A stretch of 6,803 nt of DNA, from contig JAUZEI010000123.1 of NCBI GenBank assembly GCA_030839105.1, forward strand, positions 1 to 6,803. The letters run 5' to 3'. Shown here in pieces: positions 1 to 6,689 of the stretch. The notes under the pieces are model-generated. The model was not told the origin of the DNA. It saw only the letters and a program-made list of their open reading frames with translations, and ran no database searches. This DNA comes from Actinomycetota bacterium (lineage in GTDB: Bacteria; Actinomycetota; Acidimicrobiia; IMCC26256; PALSA-610). How positions within the stretch are numbered: the stretch's first letter is position 1; each line of letters starts with the position of its first letter. Both the position numbers and the translations under genes were made by a program.

Positions 1-1
1 G

Positions 2-304
2 CGGCGGAGCGACGACGTACGCAAGCTCGTACAGCACGAGGTACAACGCCAGTTGGGCGCGCTCGGACTTGCGACCAAGACCGACCTCGCCGCGCTCGAA
101 CGCCGGCTCGAGCGCACGAACCGGGACGCGGCCACGAAGTCCCCGGCGCAGAGGACCGCCGCCCGGAAGGCTCCCGCCCCGGCGACCGCCAAGAAGGCTC
201 CTGCGAAGAAGGCCGCCGTGAAGCAGCCAGCCGCGAAGAAGGCAGCCGCGAAGAAGGTCGCCGCGAAGAAGGCCGCGCCCGACACCGGGCGCAAGGCAGG
301 CTGA
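2..304 (+). CDS. Phasin-like / Lys-Ala-rich tail protein, 3' part
   Basis: The reading frame is open from the window edge, so the 5' end lies outside. The TTG at 53 is probably internal, because the 17 codons before it read as similar helical sequence (DDVRKLV..EVQRQLGALGLATK). The 100 visible residues fall into two parts. Residues 1-40 are a charged amphipathic helix with TKTDLAALERRLER, which looks like the C-terminal helix of phasin / PhaF-type granule proteins. Residues 45-100 are a low-complexity tail of Ala, Pro and Lys with repeated AAKK units, like histone-H1-like or PhaF/AlgP tails that bind DNA or polyanions. The stop lies 7 nt before tlyA, so the two are probably co-transcribed. 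A role in polyhydroxyalkanoate granules or nucleoid association is inference from composition only; no catalytic motif is present. Confidence 0.6.
   Translation, partial: RRSDDVRKLVQHEVQRQLGALGLATKTDLAALERRLERTNRDAATKSPAQRTAARKAPAPATAKKAPAKKAAVKQPAAKKAAAKKVAAKKAAPDTGRKAG
230..271 (+). repeat. 15-bp tandem repeat encoding AAKK units
   Basis: The 12-mer GCCGCGAAGAAG occurs exactly three times, at 230-241, 245-256 and 260-271, giving a 15-bp period. A diverged copy lies just upstream, around 200-213. The repeat is in frame and encodes the x-A-A-K-K tail of the phasin-like protein. Such codon-level repeats can expand or contract by slippage in whole-codon steps, so tail length may differ between strains. 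Confidence 0.75.
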
Positions 305-311
305 CGGCCGC

Positions 312-1106
312 GTGCGGCGGCGCCTCGACGTCGAGCTTGTCCGGCGCGGCCTCGTCCCCAGTTGGTCGCGGGCCGTCGAGGCGATCGATGCCGGCCGCGT
401 ACTTGTCGGGGGTGCGCCCGCGTCGACGCCGGCCCGCCAGGTCGACGGCAAGGAGCCCATCGCGCTCCTCGCGGCCGAGGGTCCCGCGTACGTCTCGCGC
501 GGGGGCCACAAGCTCGCCGCCGCTCTCGACACGTTCTCGGTCGACGTACAGGGCCGGTGTGCGATCGACGTCGGCGCCTCGACCGGCGGATTCACCGACT
601 GTCTGTTGCAGCGCGGCGCCGCGCACGTGCACGCGATCGAGGTCGGCCGCGCCCAACTCGCGTGGTCGTTGCGCCAGGACGAACGCGTGAGCGTCATGGA
701 ACGGACCAACGTGCGCAGTCTCGAGCCCGGCGCCCTCGACCCCCGCCCGGATCTCTGCGTCGCCGATCTGTCATTCATCTCGCTGCGCTCAGTCGCCGCG
801 AGTGTCCTCGCCCTGACGACCGACGACGCGGAGTTCGTCCTGCTCGTGAAGCCGCAGTACGAGGCCGGGCGGGCGCGCGTCGGCCGGCGCGGCATCGTGC
901 GCGATCCCGAAGTGCACGCCGCGGTGCTGCGGGAGGTCGTCGCCGGTCTCGACGCGGCCGGGTTGGGCGTCCAGGGCGTCGTGCCGTCGCCGTTGCGGGG
1001 CGCCGACGGCAATGTCGAGTTCCTCGTGTACGCGCGTCGTGGTGTCGCGACCATCTCGGCCGCCGAGCTCGACGACGCGGTCCGTCAGACGCAGGCGTCG
1101 TCGTGA
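312..1106 (+). CDS. tlyA: TlyA, 16S/23S rRNA 2'-O-methyltransferase
   Basis: 264 residues. An S4 RNA-binding domain spans about 1-55 (LDVELVRRGL...AIDAGRVLVGG). A short linker (PAYVSRGGHKL, 58-68) leads into an FtsJ/RrmJ-type SAM-dependent methyltransferase domain. The SAM-binding motif is DVGASTGGFTD at 86-96. The catalytic K-D-K-E tetrad can be read as K67 (RGGHK), D152 (ADLSF), K180 (LLVKPQYE) and E236 (NVEFL), each two residues before the M. tuberculosis TlyA positions as I recall them (69/154/182/238). Mycobacterial TlyA methylates 16S C1409 and 23S C1920 (2'-O-methylcytidine) and thereby sets capreomycin/viomycin sensitivity. The N-terminus aligns almost fully with the mycobacterial form, which suggests the longer dual-specificity TlyA type; this is inference. 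The older name 'hemolysin' is unlikely to describe the main role. The GTG start gives a full S4 domain, and no strong Shine-Dalgarno precedes it. The stop overlaps the nadK start. Confidence 0.95.
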   Translation: MRRRLDVELVRRGLVPSWSRAVEAIDAGRVLVGGAPASTPARQVDGKEPIALLAAEGPAYVSRGGHKLAAALDTFSVDVQGRCAIDVGASTGGFTDCLLQRGAAHVHAIEVGRAQLAWSLRQDERVSVMERTNVRSLEPGALDPRPDLCVADLSFISLRSVAASVLALTTDDAEFVLLVKPQYEAGRARVGRRGIVRDPEVHAAVLREVVAGLDAAGLGVQGVVPSPLRGADGNVEFLVYARRGVATISAAELDDAVRQTQASS

Positions 1107-1990
1107 CCGAGATGCAGGAGACCCAGCCTCCGGTCACCCGTGCCGTCGGTCTCGTACCGCACCGCGACCGACCAATCGCGCACGCGCTCGCGCAACAACT
1201 CACGGCCGGCCTCGTCGAGAACGGCGTCGAGGTACGTGTCCCGGCCGCGCTCGCCCCCGCCGCCGGTCTCGACGCGTACGCCGTCGACCCGGAGCATTTC
1301 GCGCCGGGCCTCGATCTGGTGATCTCGCTCGGTGGCGACGGCACGATGCTCTCCGCGGTGCAGCTGGTGTATCCGGCGCCGGTGCCGCTCATGGGCGTGA
1401 ACGTCGGCATCCTCGGATACCTCAGCGAGCTCGAGCCCGACGAGCTCGAGCCCTGGCTACCCCGCCTGCTCGCGGGCGAGTTCGAAGTGTCGGAACGCAT
1501 GATGCTCGCCATCGACGTGGAGTCGGCGGGCTCGGTGCGCGGCAGCTGGTACGCACTCAACGAAGCCGTCATCGACAAGCTGCGTTCCGGCCACCTGATC
1601 TATCTGGACGTATCGATCAACGGCTCCGCGTTCACCTCGTACGCGGCCGACGGGCTCATCGTCGCGACCCCGACGGGCAGCACCGCGTACTCGTTCTCGG
1701 CCGGTGGCCCCATCGTTTCGCCCGACCTGCGGTGCATCGTGCTGACACCGATCTCCCCGCACATGCTGTTCGACCGCTCGCTCGTGCTGTCGGAGCACGA
1801 AGAGGTCTCGTTCGTCGTGAGCAACGGCCGCAACGTCGCGCTCACGATCGACGGCCGAGAGCTGGGCGAGCTGTGCTCCGGTGATCAGGTGCGGTGCCGG
1901 GTCGCCAAGGAACCGCTCCGACTCGTGAGCGTGCGTCCACGCGACTTCCACCAGATCCTGAAGACCAAGTTCTCGCTCCCGGACCGGTAG
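1103..1990 (+). CDS. nadK: NAD kinase
   Basis: ATP/polyphosphate-dependent NAD kinase that phosphorylates NAD+ at the 2'-hydroxyl of the adenosine ribose to make NADP+; cytosolic. With GTG at 1103 the protein has 295 residues, normal for the family. Visible motifs: GGDGT at 77-81 (nucleotide binding and catalytic Asp), N153-E154 in ALNEAVID, TPTGSTAYSFSAGGP at 189-203, LTPISPH at 214-220 and the late IDG at 249-251. The frame stays open upstream to about 362, but that stretch is Arg-rich shadow sequence over tlyA and resembles nothing. The GTG at 1103 forms a GTGA overlap with the tlyA stop and is preferred. ATG at 1112 (292 residues) is the alternative and would not affect any motif. The stop is 3 nt before recN. 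In mycobacteria the orthologue is called ppnK and has the same neighbours. Confidence 0.96.
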   Translation: MTEMQETQPPVTRAVGLVPHRDRPIAHALAQQLTAGLVENGVEVRVPAALAPAAGLDAYAVDPEHFAPGLDLVISLGGDGTMLSAVQLVYPAPVPLMGVNVGILGYLSELEPDELEPWLPRLLAGEFEVSERMMLAIDVESAGSVRGSWYALNEAVIDKLRSGHLIYLDVSINGSAFTSYAADGLIVATPTGSTAYSFSAGGPIVSPDLRCIVLTPISPHMLFDRSLVLSEHEEVSFVVSNGRNVALTIDGRELGELCSGDQVRCRVAKEPLRLVSVRPRDFHQILKTKFSLPDR

Positions 1991-1993
1991 CCG

Positions 1994-3637
1994 ATGCTGC
2001 TGGAGCTGCGCGTCGAGAACCTGGGGATCATCGCCGAGCTGAACGTGACGCTCGGCGCGGGCCTCACCGTCATCACCGGTGAGACGGGCGCGGGCAAGAC
2101 GTTGATCGTCGACGCGCTGGACCTGCTCGGTGGGGGGCGCGCCGACCCGCAGCTGGTACGCGAGGGAACAGCCGAGGCGCGCGTCGAGGGCCGATTCGAG
2201 GACGGCGACGACGAGGTCGTGCTCGCGCGCGTCATACCGGCGGTCGGCCGCTCCCGCGGCTACGTCAACGGACGGCTCGCGACCGTGTCCGAGCTCGCGG
2301 AATGCGGACGACGACTCGTCGATCTCCACGGTCAACACGCCCATCAGTCGTTGCTTGCGCCCGCGGAACAGCGCGCGCTCCTGGACCGCTTCGTCGGGGA
2401 GAAGGCGCAGTCGGCGCTCACCGCGCTCCGAGCGGCTCGCGACGAGAGCCGCCGGACCCGCGACGAGCTCGGCGCCCTCGGTGGCGACGAGCGGGCCCGG
2501 GCGCGGGAGGTCGACCTCCTGCGCTACCAGGTCGAGGAGATCGGCGCGGCGGGCATCGTCGACGGCGGCGAGGACAACCGCCTCCTGCAGGAAGCCGAGC
2601 TCCTCGCCGACGCCGAGGCCCATCGCGAAGCGCTGTCGGCGGCGTACGAACAGCTCGAGGGTGCAGGCGAGGATGCGCTCGGCGCCGCGGTCGCCGCCCT
2701 CGACGGGCGCGCGCCGTTCGTAGCCTTGAGTGACCGGCTGCGCGTATTGCAGTCCGAGTTGCAGGAAGCTGCGCACGACGTGCGGACGACCGAGGAGTCG
2801 ATCGTGGCGGATCCGCAACGCCTGCAGGAGGTGCAGACGCGCCGCGCCCTGCTGGGGGAGTTGAAGCGCAAGTACGGCCCGACCCTCGCCGACGTGGTCG
2901 ATTACGCGCACGAGACGGGCGCGCGCCTCGTGGAGCTCGAGCAACACGACTCCCGGGCCGCGGCTCTCGAGACGGCCCGGCACGAAGCGCAGTCGGAGAT
3001 GGCCCGGGTCGCAAAAACGCTGTCGAAGCTGCGGCGGGGCGCGGGCCCCCGTCTCGCGGGCGCGGTCACGGAGCATCTACGCGAGCTCGCGCTTCCGGCC
3101 GCGAGGTTCAGCATCGACATCGAGTCGACCGTCGACCCCGAGGCGATCGGTGACGACGGCGCCGACGACGTGACGTTCCTGCTCGCGCCCAATCCCGGCG
3201 AACCGGCGAGGCCGCTCGCCAAAGCGGCGTCGGGCGGCGAGCTGTCGCGGGCGATGCTCGCACTGCGGGTCGTGCTGTCGGAGGCGCCCCCGACACTCGT
3301 GTTCGACGAGGTCGACGCGGGCATCGGTGGGGAGGCGGGTGCGGCCGTCGGGCGCGCGCTGGCGACACTGGGCGGTCACCATCAGGTGTTGTGCGTGACG
3401 CACCTTCCGCAGGTCGCGGCTTTCGCCGACGCGCACGTGCTGGTGGCGAAGGACGAGGTGAAGGGTCGGACGATCGCGGGCGCCTCGTTGCTGTTGGACG
3501 ATGCGCGCGTCAACGAGATCTCACGCATGCTCGCGGGGATCGGCGGATCCGCGCACGCGCGCCGTCATGCGCGCGAGCTCGTGGAGAAGTCGGGTGAGCT
3601 GCGAGTGGCGGCCCGGGCCGGAACGGGCGCGGCGTGA
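1994..3637 (+). CDS. recN: DNA repair protein RecN (SMC-like ATPase)
   Basis: 547 residues, at the short end of the usual RecN range. RecN is an SMC-family ATPase that acts at double-strand breaks in RecA-dependent recombinational repair. The N-terminal ABC half begins MLLELRVENLGII and has Walker A GETGAGKT at 29-36. The conserved RecN stretch DLHGQHAHQSLL is at 110-121. A helical, charged central region (about 125-350) would form the coiled-coil arm. The C-terminal ABC half has the signature ASGGELSRAML (412-422), Walker B with D438-E439 in LVFDEVDAGIGG, and the switch histidine H470 in CVTHLPQVAAFAD. All ATPase elements are intact. ATG at 1994 follows the nadK stop by 3 nt without a clear Shine-Dalgarno, and the stop overlaps the steA GTG. 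I see no LexA-type box at its start; expression would come from the operon promoter or an internal site I cannot see. Confidence 0.97.
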   Translation: MLLELRVENLGIIAELNVTLGAGLTVITGETGAGKTLIVDALDLLGGGRADPQLVREGTAEARVEGRFEDGDDEVVLARVIPAVGRSRGYVNGRLATVSELAECGRRLVDLHGQHAHQSLLAPAEQRALLDRFVGEKAQSALTALRAARDESRRTRDELGALGGDERARAREVDLLRYQVEEIGAAGIVDGGEDNRLLQEAELLADAEAHREALSAAYEQLEGAGEDALGAAVAALDGRAPFVALSDRLRVLQSELQEAAHDVRTTEESIVADPQRLQEVQTRRALLGELKRKYGPTLADVVDYAHETGARLVELEQHDSRAAALETARHEAQSEMARVAKTLSKLRRGAGPRLAGAVTEHLRELALPAARFSIDIESTVDPEAIGDDGADDVTFLLAPNPGEPARPLAKAASGGELSRAMLALRVVLSEAPPTLVFDEVDAGIGGEAGAAVGRALATLGGHHQVLCVTHLPQVAAFADAHVLVAKDEVKGRTIAGASLLLDDARVNEISRMLAGIGGSAHARRHARELVEKSGELRVAARAGTGAA

Positions 3638-4839
3638 GGCTCGTGCCCGGCCGGCCGACCCTCCGGCTGCGCACGCGCCGGTCGTCCCGGCACCGGTCGT
3701 CGGTACACGTCACGGGTGTTGCCCGGGTCGGCGTCCGCACCAAAGATCTCGCCCGGCGCATCGGGAAGGGCGAGATCGCGATCATCGATCACCGTGACCT
3801 CGATCGCATCGCCGCCGAGAGCCTCCTCGCCGCGGGCGTCGTCGCAATCGTGAACGCCGAACACTCGATTTCGGGTCGCTACCCGAACGGTGGACCGGAG
3901 CGCGTGATGGCGGCCCGCGTGCCACTCCTCGACGCGGTCGGTAGCGCGGTGATGGAGACGGTGCGCGACGGAGACGTCGTCGAGATCCGTGACGACGCAC
4001 TCTGGCGCAACGGCGAAAAGGTCGCGGCGGGCGAGTTGCTCACCGCCGACGAGATCGCGCAGCGCATGGAAGACGCGCGGCGCTGCATCGGTACCGAGCT
4101 GCGCTCGTTCGCGCAGAACACGCTCGAGTACATCGACAAGGAGGCGGAGCAGAGCTTCGAGCCGCTGGAGCTCCCGCCGCTGCGCACCAAGGTCCGCGGG
4201 CGGCATGCACTGGTGGTCGTCCGCGGCCTCGACTACAAGCACGATCTTCGCGCGCTGCGCGCTTACATCCGCGAGTATCGGCCCGTGCTCATCGCGGTCG
4301 ACGGGGGCGCCGACGCGCTCATCGACGACGGCCGGACGCCGGACATCATCATCGGCGACTTCGACTCACTCTCTCCGGTTGCGCTGCACTGCGGCGCGGA
4401 GCTCGTGCACCACGTGCACCCCGACGGCCGCGCGCCCGGGCTCGAGGGTCTGGAGAACGCCGGCGTCCGCTACGCGGGGTTCGTCGCCGAGGGCACCAGC
4501 GAGGACGCGGCGCTGCTGCTCGCGTACGAAGCCGGTGCCGATCTCATCGTGGCGGTCGGCACCCACGCGACCATGGTCGAGTTCCTCGACAAGGGCCGGC
4601 GCGGGATGGCATCGACGTTCCTGACTCGGCTGCGGCTCGGGCCCATCCTGGTCGACGCCAAAGGCGTCAGCCGCCTGTACCAGGGGCGTATACGCCGGCG
4701 CGATTTGGTGTTGCTCGTCGTCGCGGCCGTGGCGGCGATGGTCGCGATGGTCTACGCGTCGCATTCGCTGCGGGTCTTCCTCGACGGCTTCCGGCTCGTG
4801 TTCGACGACGCGTGGTCACGGGTGCGCGGCTGGTTCTGA
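3634..4839 (+). CDS. steA: SteA-like TPK-fold protein with C-terminal membrane anchor
   Basis: 401 residues. The first ~25 are basic and poorly conserved-looking. A conserved-looking N-terminal domain follows (about 26-180: TGVARVGVRTKDLARR, IDHRDLDRIAAESLL, NAEHSISGRYPNGGP). Next is a thiamine-pyrophosphokinase-like nucleotide-binding domain (about 190-335) with DGGADAL at 223-229, PDIIIGDFDSLS at 236-247 and GTSEDAALLLA at 287-297. A single membrane segment lies at about 358-376, preceded by RIRRR (positive-inside), with a ~25-residue outer tail containing several aromatics. The C-terminal thiamine-binding half of true TPKs appears absent. In Corynebacterium the orthologue SteA works with SteB in cell separation and septal peptidoglycan hydrolase control, so a cell-division role is more likely than thiamine metabolism. 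The GTG start forms a GTGA overlap with the recN stop. Another GTG at 3643 is possible and barely changes the protein. Confidence 0.9.
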   Translation: MRLVPGRPTLRLRTRRSSRHRSSVHVTGVARVGVRTKDLARRIGKGEIAIIDHRDLDRIAAESLLAAGVVAIVNAEHSISGRYPNGGPERVMAARVPLLDAVGSAVMETVRDGDVVEIRDDALWRNGEKVAAGELLTADEIAQRMEDARRCIGTELRSFAQNTLEYIDKEAEQSFEPLELPPLRTKVRGRHALVVVRGLDYKHDLRALRAYIREYRPVLIAVDGGADALIDDGRTPDIIIGDFDSLSPVALHCGAELVHHVHPDGRAPGLEGLENAGVRYAGFVAEGTSEDAALLLAYEAGADLIVAVGTHATMVEFLDKGRRGMASTFLTRLRLGPILVDAKGVSRLYQGRIRRRDLVLLVVAAVAAMVAMVYASHSLRVFLDGFRLVFDDAWSRVRGWF

Positions 4840-4841
4840 CC

Positions 4842-5786
4842 ATGATCAACTTTCGATTTCACCTCGTCTCGCTCATCGCGGTCTTTCTCGCCATGGGACT
4901 CGGCATCCTCGTCGGTTCGACCGTCGTCGACCAGGCCATCGTCGACCGTCTCGATCGCGAGATCCGCAGCGTCTCGCACGAGTCGGAACAGTTGAGGAGC
5001 GAGAACAGCAAGCTCAAGGATCAGGTATCGCAGCTCAACGACTTCTTGAAGAAGTCGTCGTCGTACGCGGTGCAGCAACGTCTGCTCGCGGTGCCGGTCG
5101 TGATCCTGGCCGAGAAGGGCATCGACACGGGCGCGGTGAATTCGGTGCTGACGACGATGCGCACCGCGGGTGCGGACATACCCGGTGTGCTCTGGCTCAA
5201 CGACAAGTGGCGGCTCGACTCGCCCAAGGACCTGGGAGCGCTGCAGACGGCGGCCCGCGTTTCGGGGAACGTTGCCGCGTCCCGGCTCTCGGCGCTGCGC
5301 TCGCTCGCGACGCGGCTCGCGGCGCCGCCCGCCGGCAGCGCCCGGCGCCCGCGCGATGTGATCGAGCCGCTCCGATCGGCCGGCTTCCTCGACTTCACCG
5401 ACGGCAAGCAGTCGGACCTCGCCGCCTTCCCGTCGCGCGCGTCGCGCGTCCTGGTGCTCACCGGTACCGACAGTCACCTCTCCGGAACCGACACCCTGGT
5501 CGACTTCGTCGGGTCACTGCTCAGCGCCAAGAATGTCCCGACGGTGGTGGGCGAGGTCTACGACCCGTCGGGCGGCGCGACCCCGAATCCGAAACGGGGA
5601 AGCGCGCTCGAGCCCGTGCGCGGCGATCCGAGGCTCGCCAAGCAGGTGACGACGTTCGACGATGCCGAGACGCCGCAGGGCCCGCTGACCGCGGCGATAG
5701 CTCTGGAGCAGATCGCGGCCGGAACGGTCGGCCACTACGGCTACGGCGAGGGGGCGACCGAGACCATCCCGCCCATCCCGTCGTGA
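4842..5786 (+). CDS. steB: SteB/MctB family membrane-anchored coiled-coil protein ('copper transporter' family)
   Basis: 314 residues from ATG 4842, 2 nt after the steA stop. A further GTG at 4812 in the same frame would add 10 residues overlapping steA. ATG is preferred because the family typically begins M-I-[ND]-F-R-x-H-x-x-S-L followed at once by a membrane helix, exactly as here. Segments: short cytoplasmic N-end; membrane helix at about 7-26 (AVFLAMGLGILVGSTVV); coiled coil at about 33-72 (DRLDREIRSVSHESEQL...); an alpha/beta extracytoplasmic domain at about 80-235 (VPVVILAEKG, RVLVLTGTD); and a Gly/Pro-rich tail. Mycobacterial MctB (Rv1698) is annotated as an outer-membrane copper channel, while the corynebacterial orthologue SteB pairs with SteA in cell separation. 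The protein has no cysteine and only four histidines, so no metal site is evident. The GTGA overlap with the next gene implies a joint function. Confidence 0.9.
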   Translation: MINFRFHLVSLIAVFLAMGLGILVGSTVVDQAIVDRLDREIRSVSHESEQLRSENSKLKDQVSQLNDFLKKSSSYAVQQRLLAVPVVILAEKGIDTGAVNSVLTTMRTAGADIPGVLWLNDKWRLDSPKDLGALQTAARVSGNVAASRLSALRSLATRLAAPPAGSARRPRDVIEPLRSAGFLDFTDGKQSDLAAFPSRASRVLVLTGTDSHLSGTDTLVDFVGSLLSAKNVPTVVGEVYDPSGGATPNPKRGSALEPVRGDPRLAKQVTTFDDAETPQGPLTAAIALEQIAAGTVGHYGYGEGATETIPPIPS

Positions 5787-6640
5787 GCGTGTTCCTCGGC
5801 TTTGTCGTCGGTGTGCTCGCCGTGCGGTTGTTCGTCGGATCCGGTCGAGAGCTGCTGAGCGCGCCGGCACTGCTGCGCCCGAATCATCGGGGTCAGGGCA
5901 TCCCTACCGCGATGGGGGTGCTGGCCGTGTTCGCAGTCGTCGTCGTCGAAGGCGGCCGCTCGCTGTTCGCCTCGTTGGGCGTCGGCGACGCGGGCACCGA
6001 CCTGGCGCGCGTGCTCGTGGTGACGGCCGTCGTCGGCTACGGACTGCTCGGACTCTTCGACGATCTCGTCGGCACGCAGGCCGATCACGGTTTCCGCGGG
6101 CACCTCGGGGCGCTCCTGCAAGGCCGTGTCACGACCGGTCTCGTGAAGATCATCGGCGGTGTGGCGATCGCCCTCGTGTTGGTGAGCGCGAGTCGGGGCG
6201 TCGTTTCCGGCGTGCGCGCCGAGTCGGGAGCGCGTGTGATCGCGGACGCGCTCCTCGTCGCGCTGGCCGCAAATCTTGCCAATCTCTTCGATCGCGCACC
6301 GGGTCGCGCGATCAAGATCTCCGTCGTCGCGTGGATTCCGATCGCGCTCATCGCGCGCAACGATGTCGTGGGCGTCGCGATCGCGCCCGTCATCGGCGCG
6401 TTCACCGGATTGCTCGGCGATGATCTTCGCGAGCATCTGATGCTCGGCGATACCGGTGCGAACGCGATGGGTGCGGTGCTCGGCCTTGCCGTCGTGCTCG
6501 AATGCGGTACGGCGACGCGTACCGCGGTGCTCGTCGTGCTCGCGCTGTTGACGTTCGCGAGTGAGTTGACCTCGTTCAGCGGGGTCATCGATCGCGTTCC
6601 GGTGCTCCGCCGGCTCGACGAGCTCGGCCGCGGAGCGTGA
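5783..6640 (+). CDS. Divergent GT4 / MraY-WecA-like polyprenyl-phosphate sugar-1-phosphate transferase
   Basis: 285 residues, polytopic, with about nine hydrophobic segments (for example 1-19, 41-56, 75-92, 120-136, 178-191, 193-212, 225-240, 245-260). MraY/WecA superfamily marks: RPNHRGQGIPTAMG at 32-45 (substrate/first loop), LFDDLVG at 91-97 (Mg-binding Asp pair D93-D94), NLANLFDRAPGRAIK at 164-178 (equivalent of the N-x-x-N-x-x-D motif), and LGDTGAN at 221-227. It is shorter than MraY (around 320-360) and lacks the His-rich loop (HHH) of MraY. It ends in SFSGVIDRVPVLRRLDELGR, a soluble tail. The superfamily transfers a sugar-1-phosphate from a UDP-sugar to a polyprenyl phosphate; the substrate here is unknown. 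The frame is open far upstream, but that part is a shadow of steB. GTG 5783 overlaps the steB stop and gives a proper N-terminal helix. The orthologous mycobacterial locus, as I recall it, has no such gene. It is unlikely to be the main MraY, which normally sits in the mur/fts cluster. Confidence 0.82.
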   Translation: MSVFLGFVVGVLAVRLFVGSGRELLSAPALLRPNHRGQGIPTAMGVLAVFAVVVVEGGRSLFASLGVGDAGTDLARVLVVTAVVGYGLLGLFDDLVGTQADHGFRGHLGALLQGRVTTGLVKIIGGVAIALVLVSASRGVVSGVRAESGARVIADALLVALAANLANLFDRAPGRAIKISVVAWIPIALIARNDVVGVAIAPVIGAFTGLLGDDLREHLMLGDTGANAMGAVLGLAVVLECGTATRTAVLVVLALLTFASELTSFSGVIDRVPVLRRLDELGRGA

Positions 6641-6670
6641 CGAGATCCGTTCGTGGGGGGTAGATCGCGG

Positions 6671-6689
6671 CGGTGTGAGCTGATCACCG
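6671..6689. other. Short inverted repeat upstream of pyrG
   Basis: CGGTG (6671-6675) and CACCG (6685-6689) form a 5-bp inverted repeat around a 9-nt centre that contains the start of TGATCA. It sits after the GT4 stop and just before the putative pyrG promoter. It has no T-tract, so a classic intrinsic terminator is not supported. It could be a weak hairpin, an operator half-site pair or chance; in GC-rich DNA, chance is quite likely. Confidence 0.2.

Noticed and set aside
362..1102. Upstream extension of the nadK frame over tlyA
   Set aside because: The extra ~247 residues are Arg-rich shadow sequence in the wrong frame of tlyA. NAD kinase homology begins only after the GTG at 1103, and the total length from there is normal.
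775..1578. 267-codon minus-strand frame over tlyA/nadK
   Set aside because: It is antisense to two well-supported genes, Ser/Arg/Ala-rich, and has no recognisable motif.
1457..3076. 539-codon open frame on the minus strand opposite nadK/recN
   Set aside because: It is exactly antisense to two genes with full, intact motifs. Its product is Arg/Glu/Leu-rich low-complexity sequence with no recognisable domain. Long antisense frames of this kind are expected where a GC-rich coding strand has few reverse-frame stops.
5207..5782. Upstream extension of the GT4 frame over steB
   Set aside because: The stretch is Arg/Ala-rich shadow of steB. A membrane protein N-terminus begins at the GTG overlapping the steB stop.
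4842..5786. Possible phage tail or holin-like protein because of one N-terminal helix plus coiled coil
   Set aside because: The N-terminal MINFRFHLVSL pattern, length and position after steA identify the SteB/MctB family, and no phage genes are nearby.
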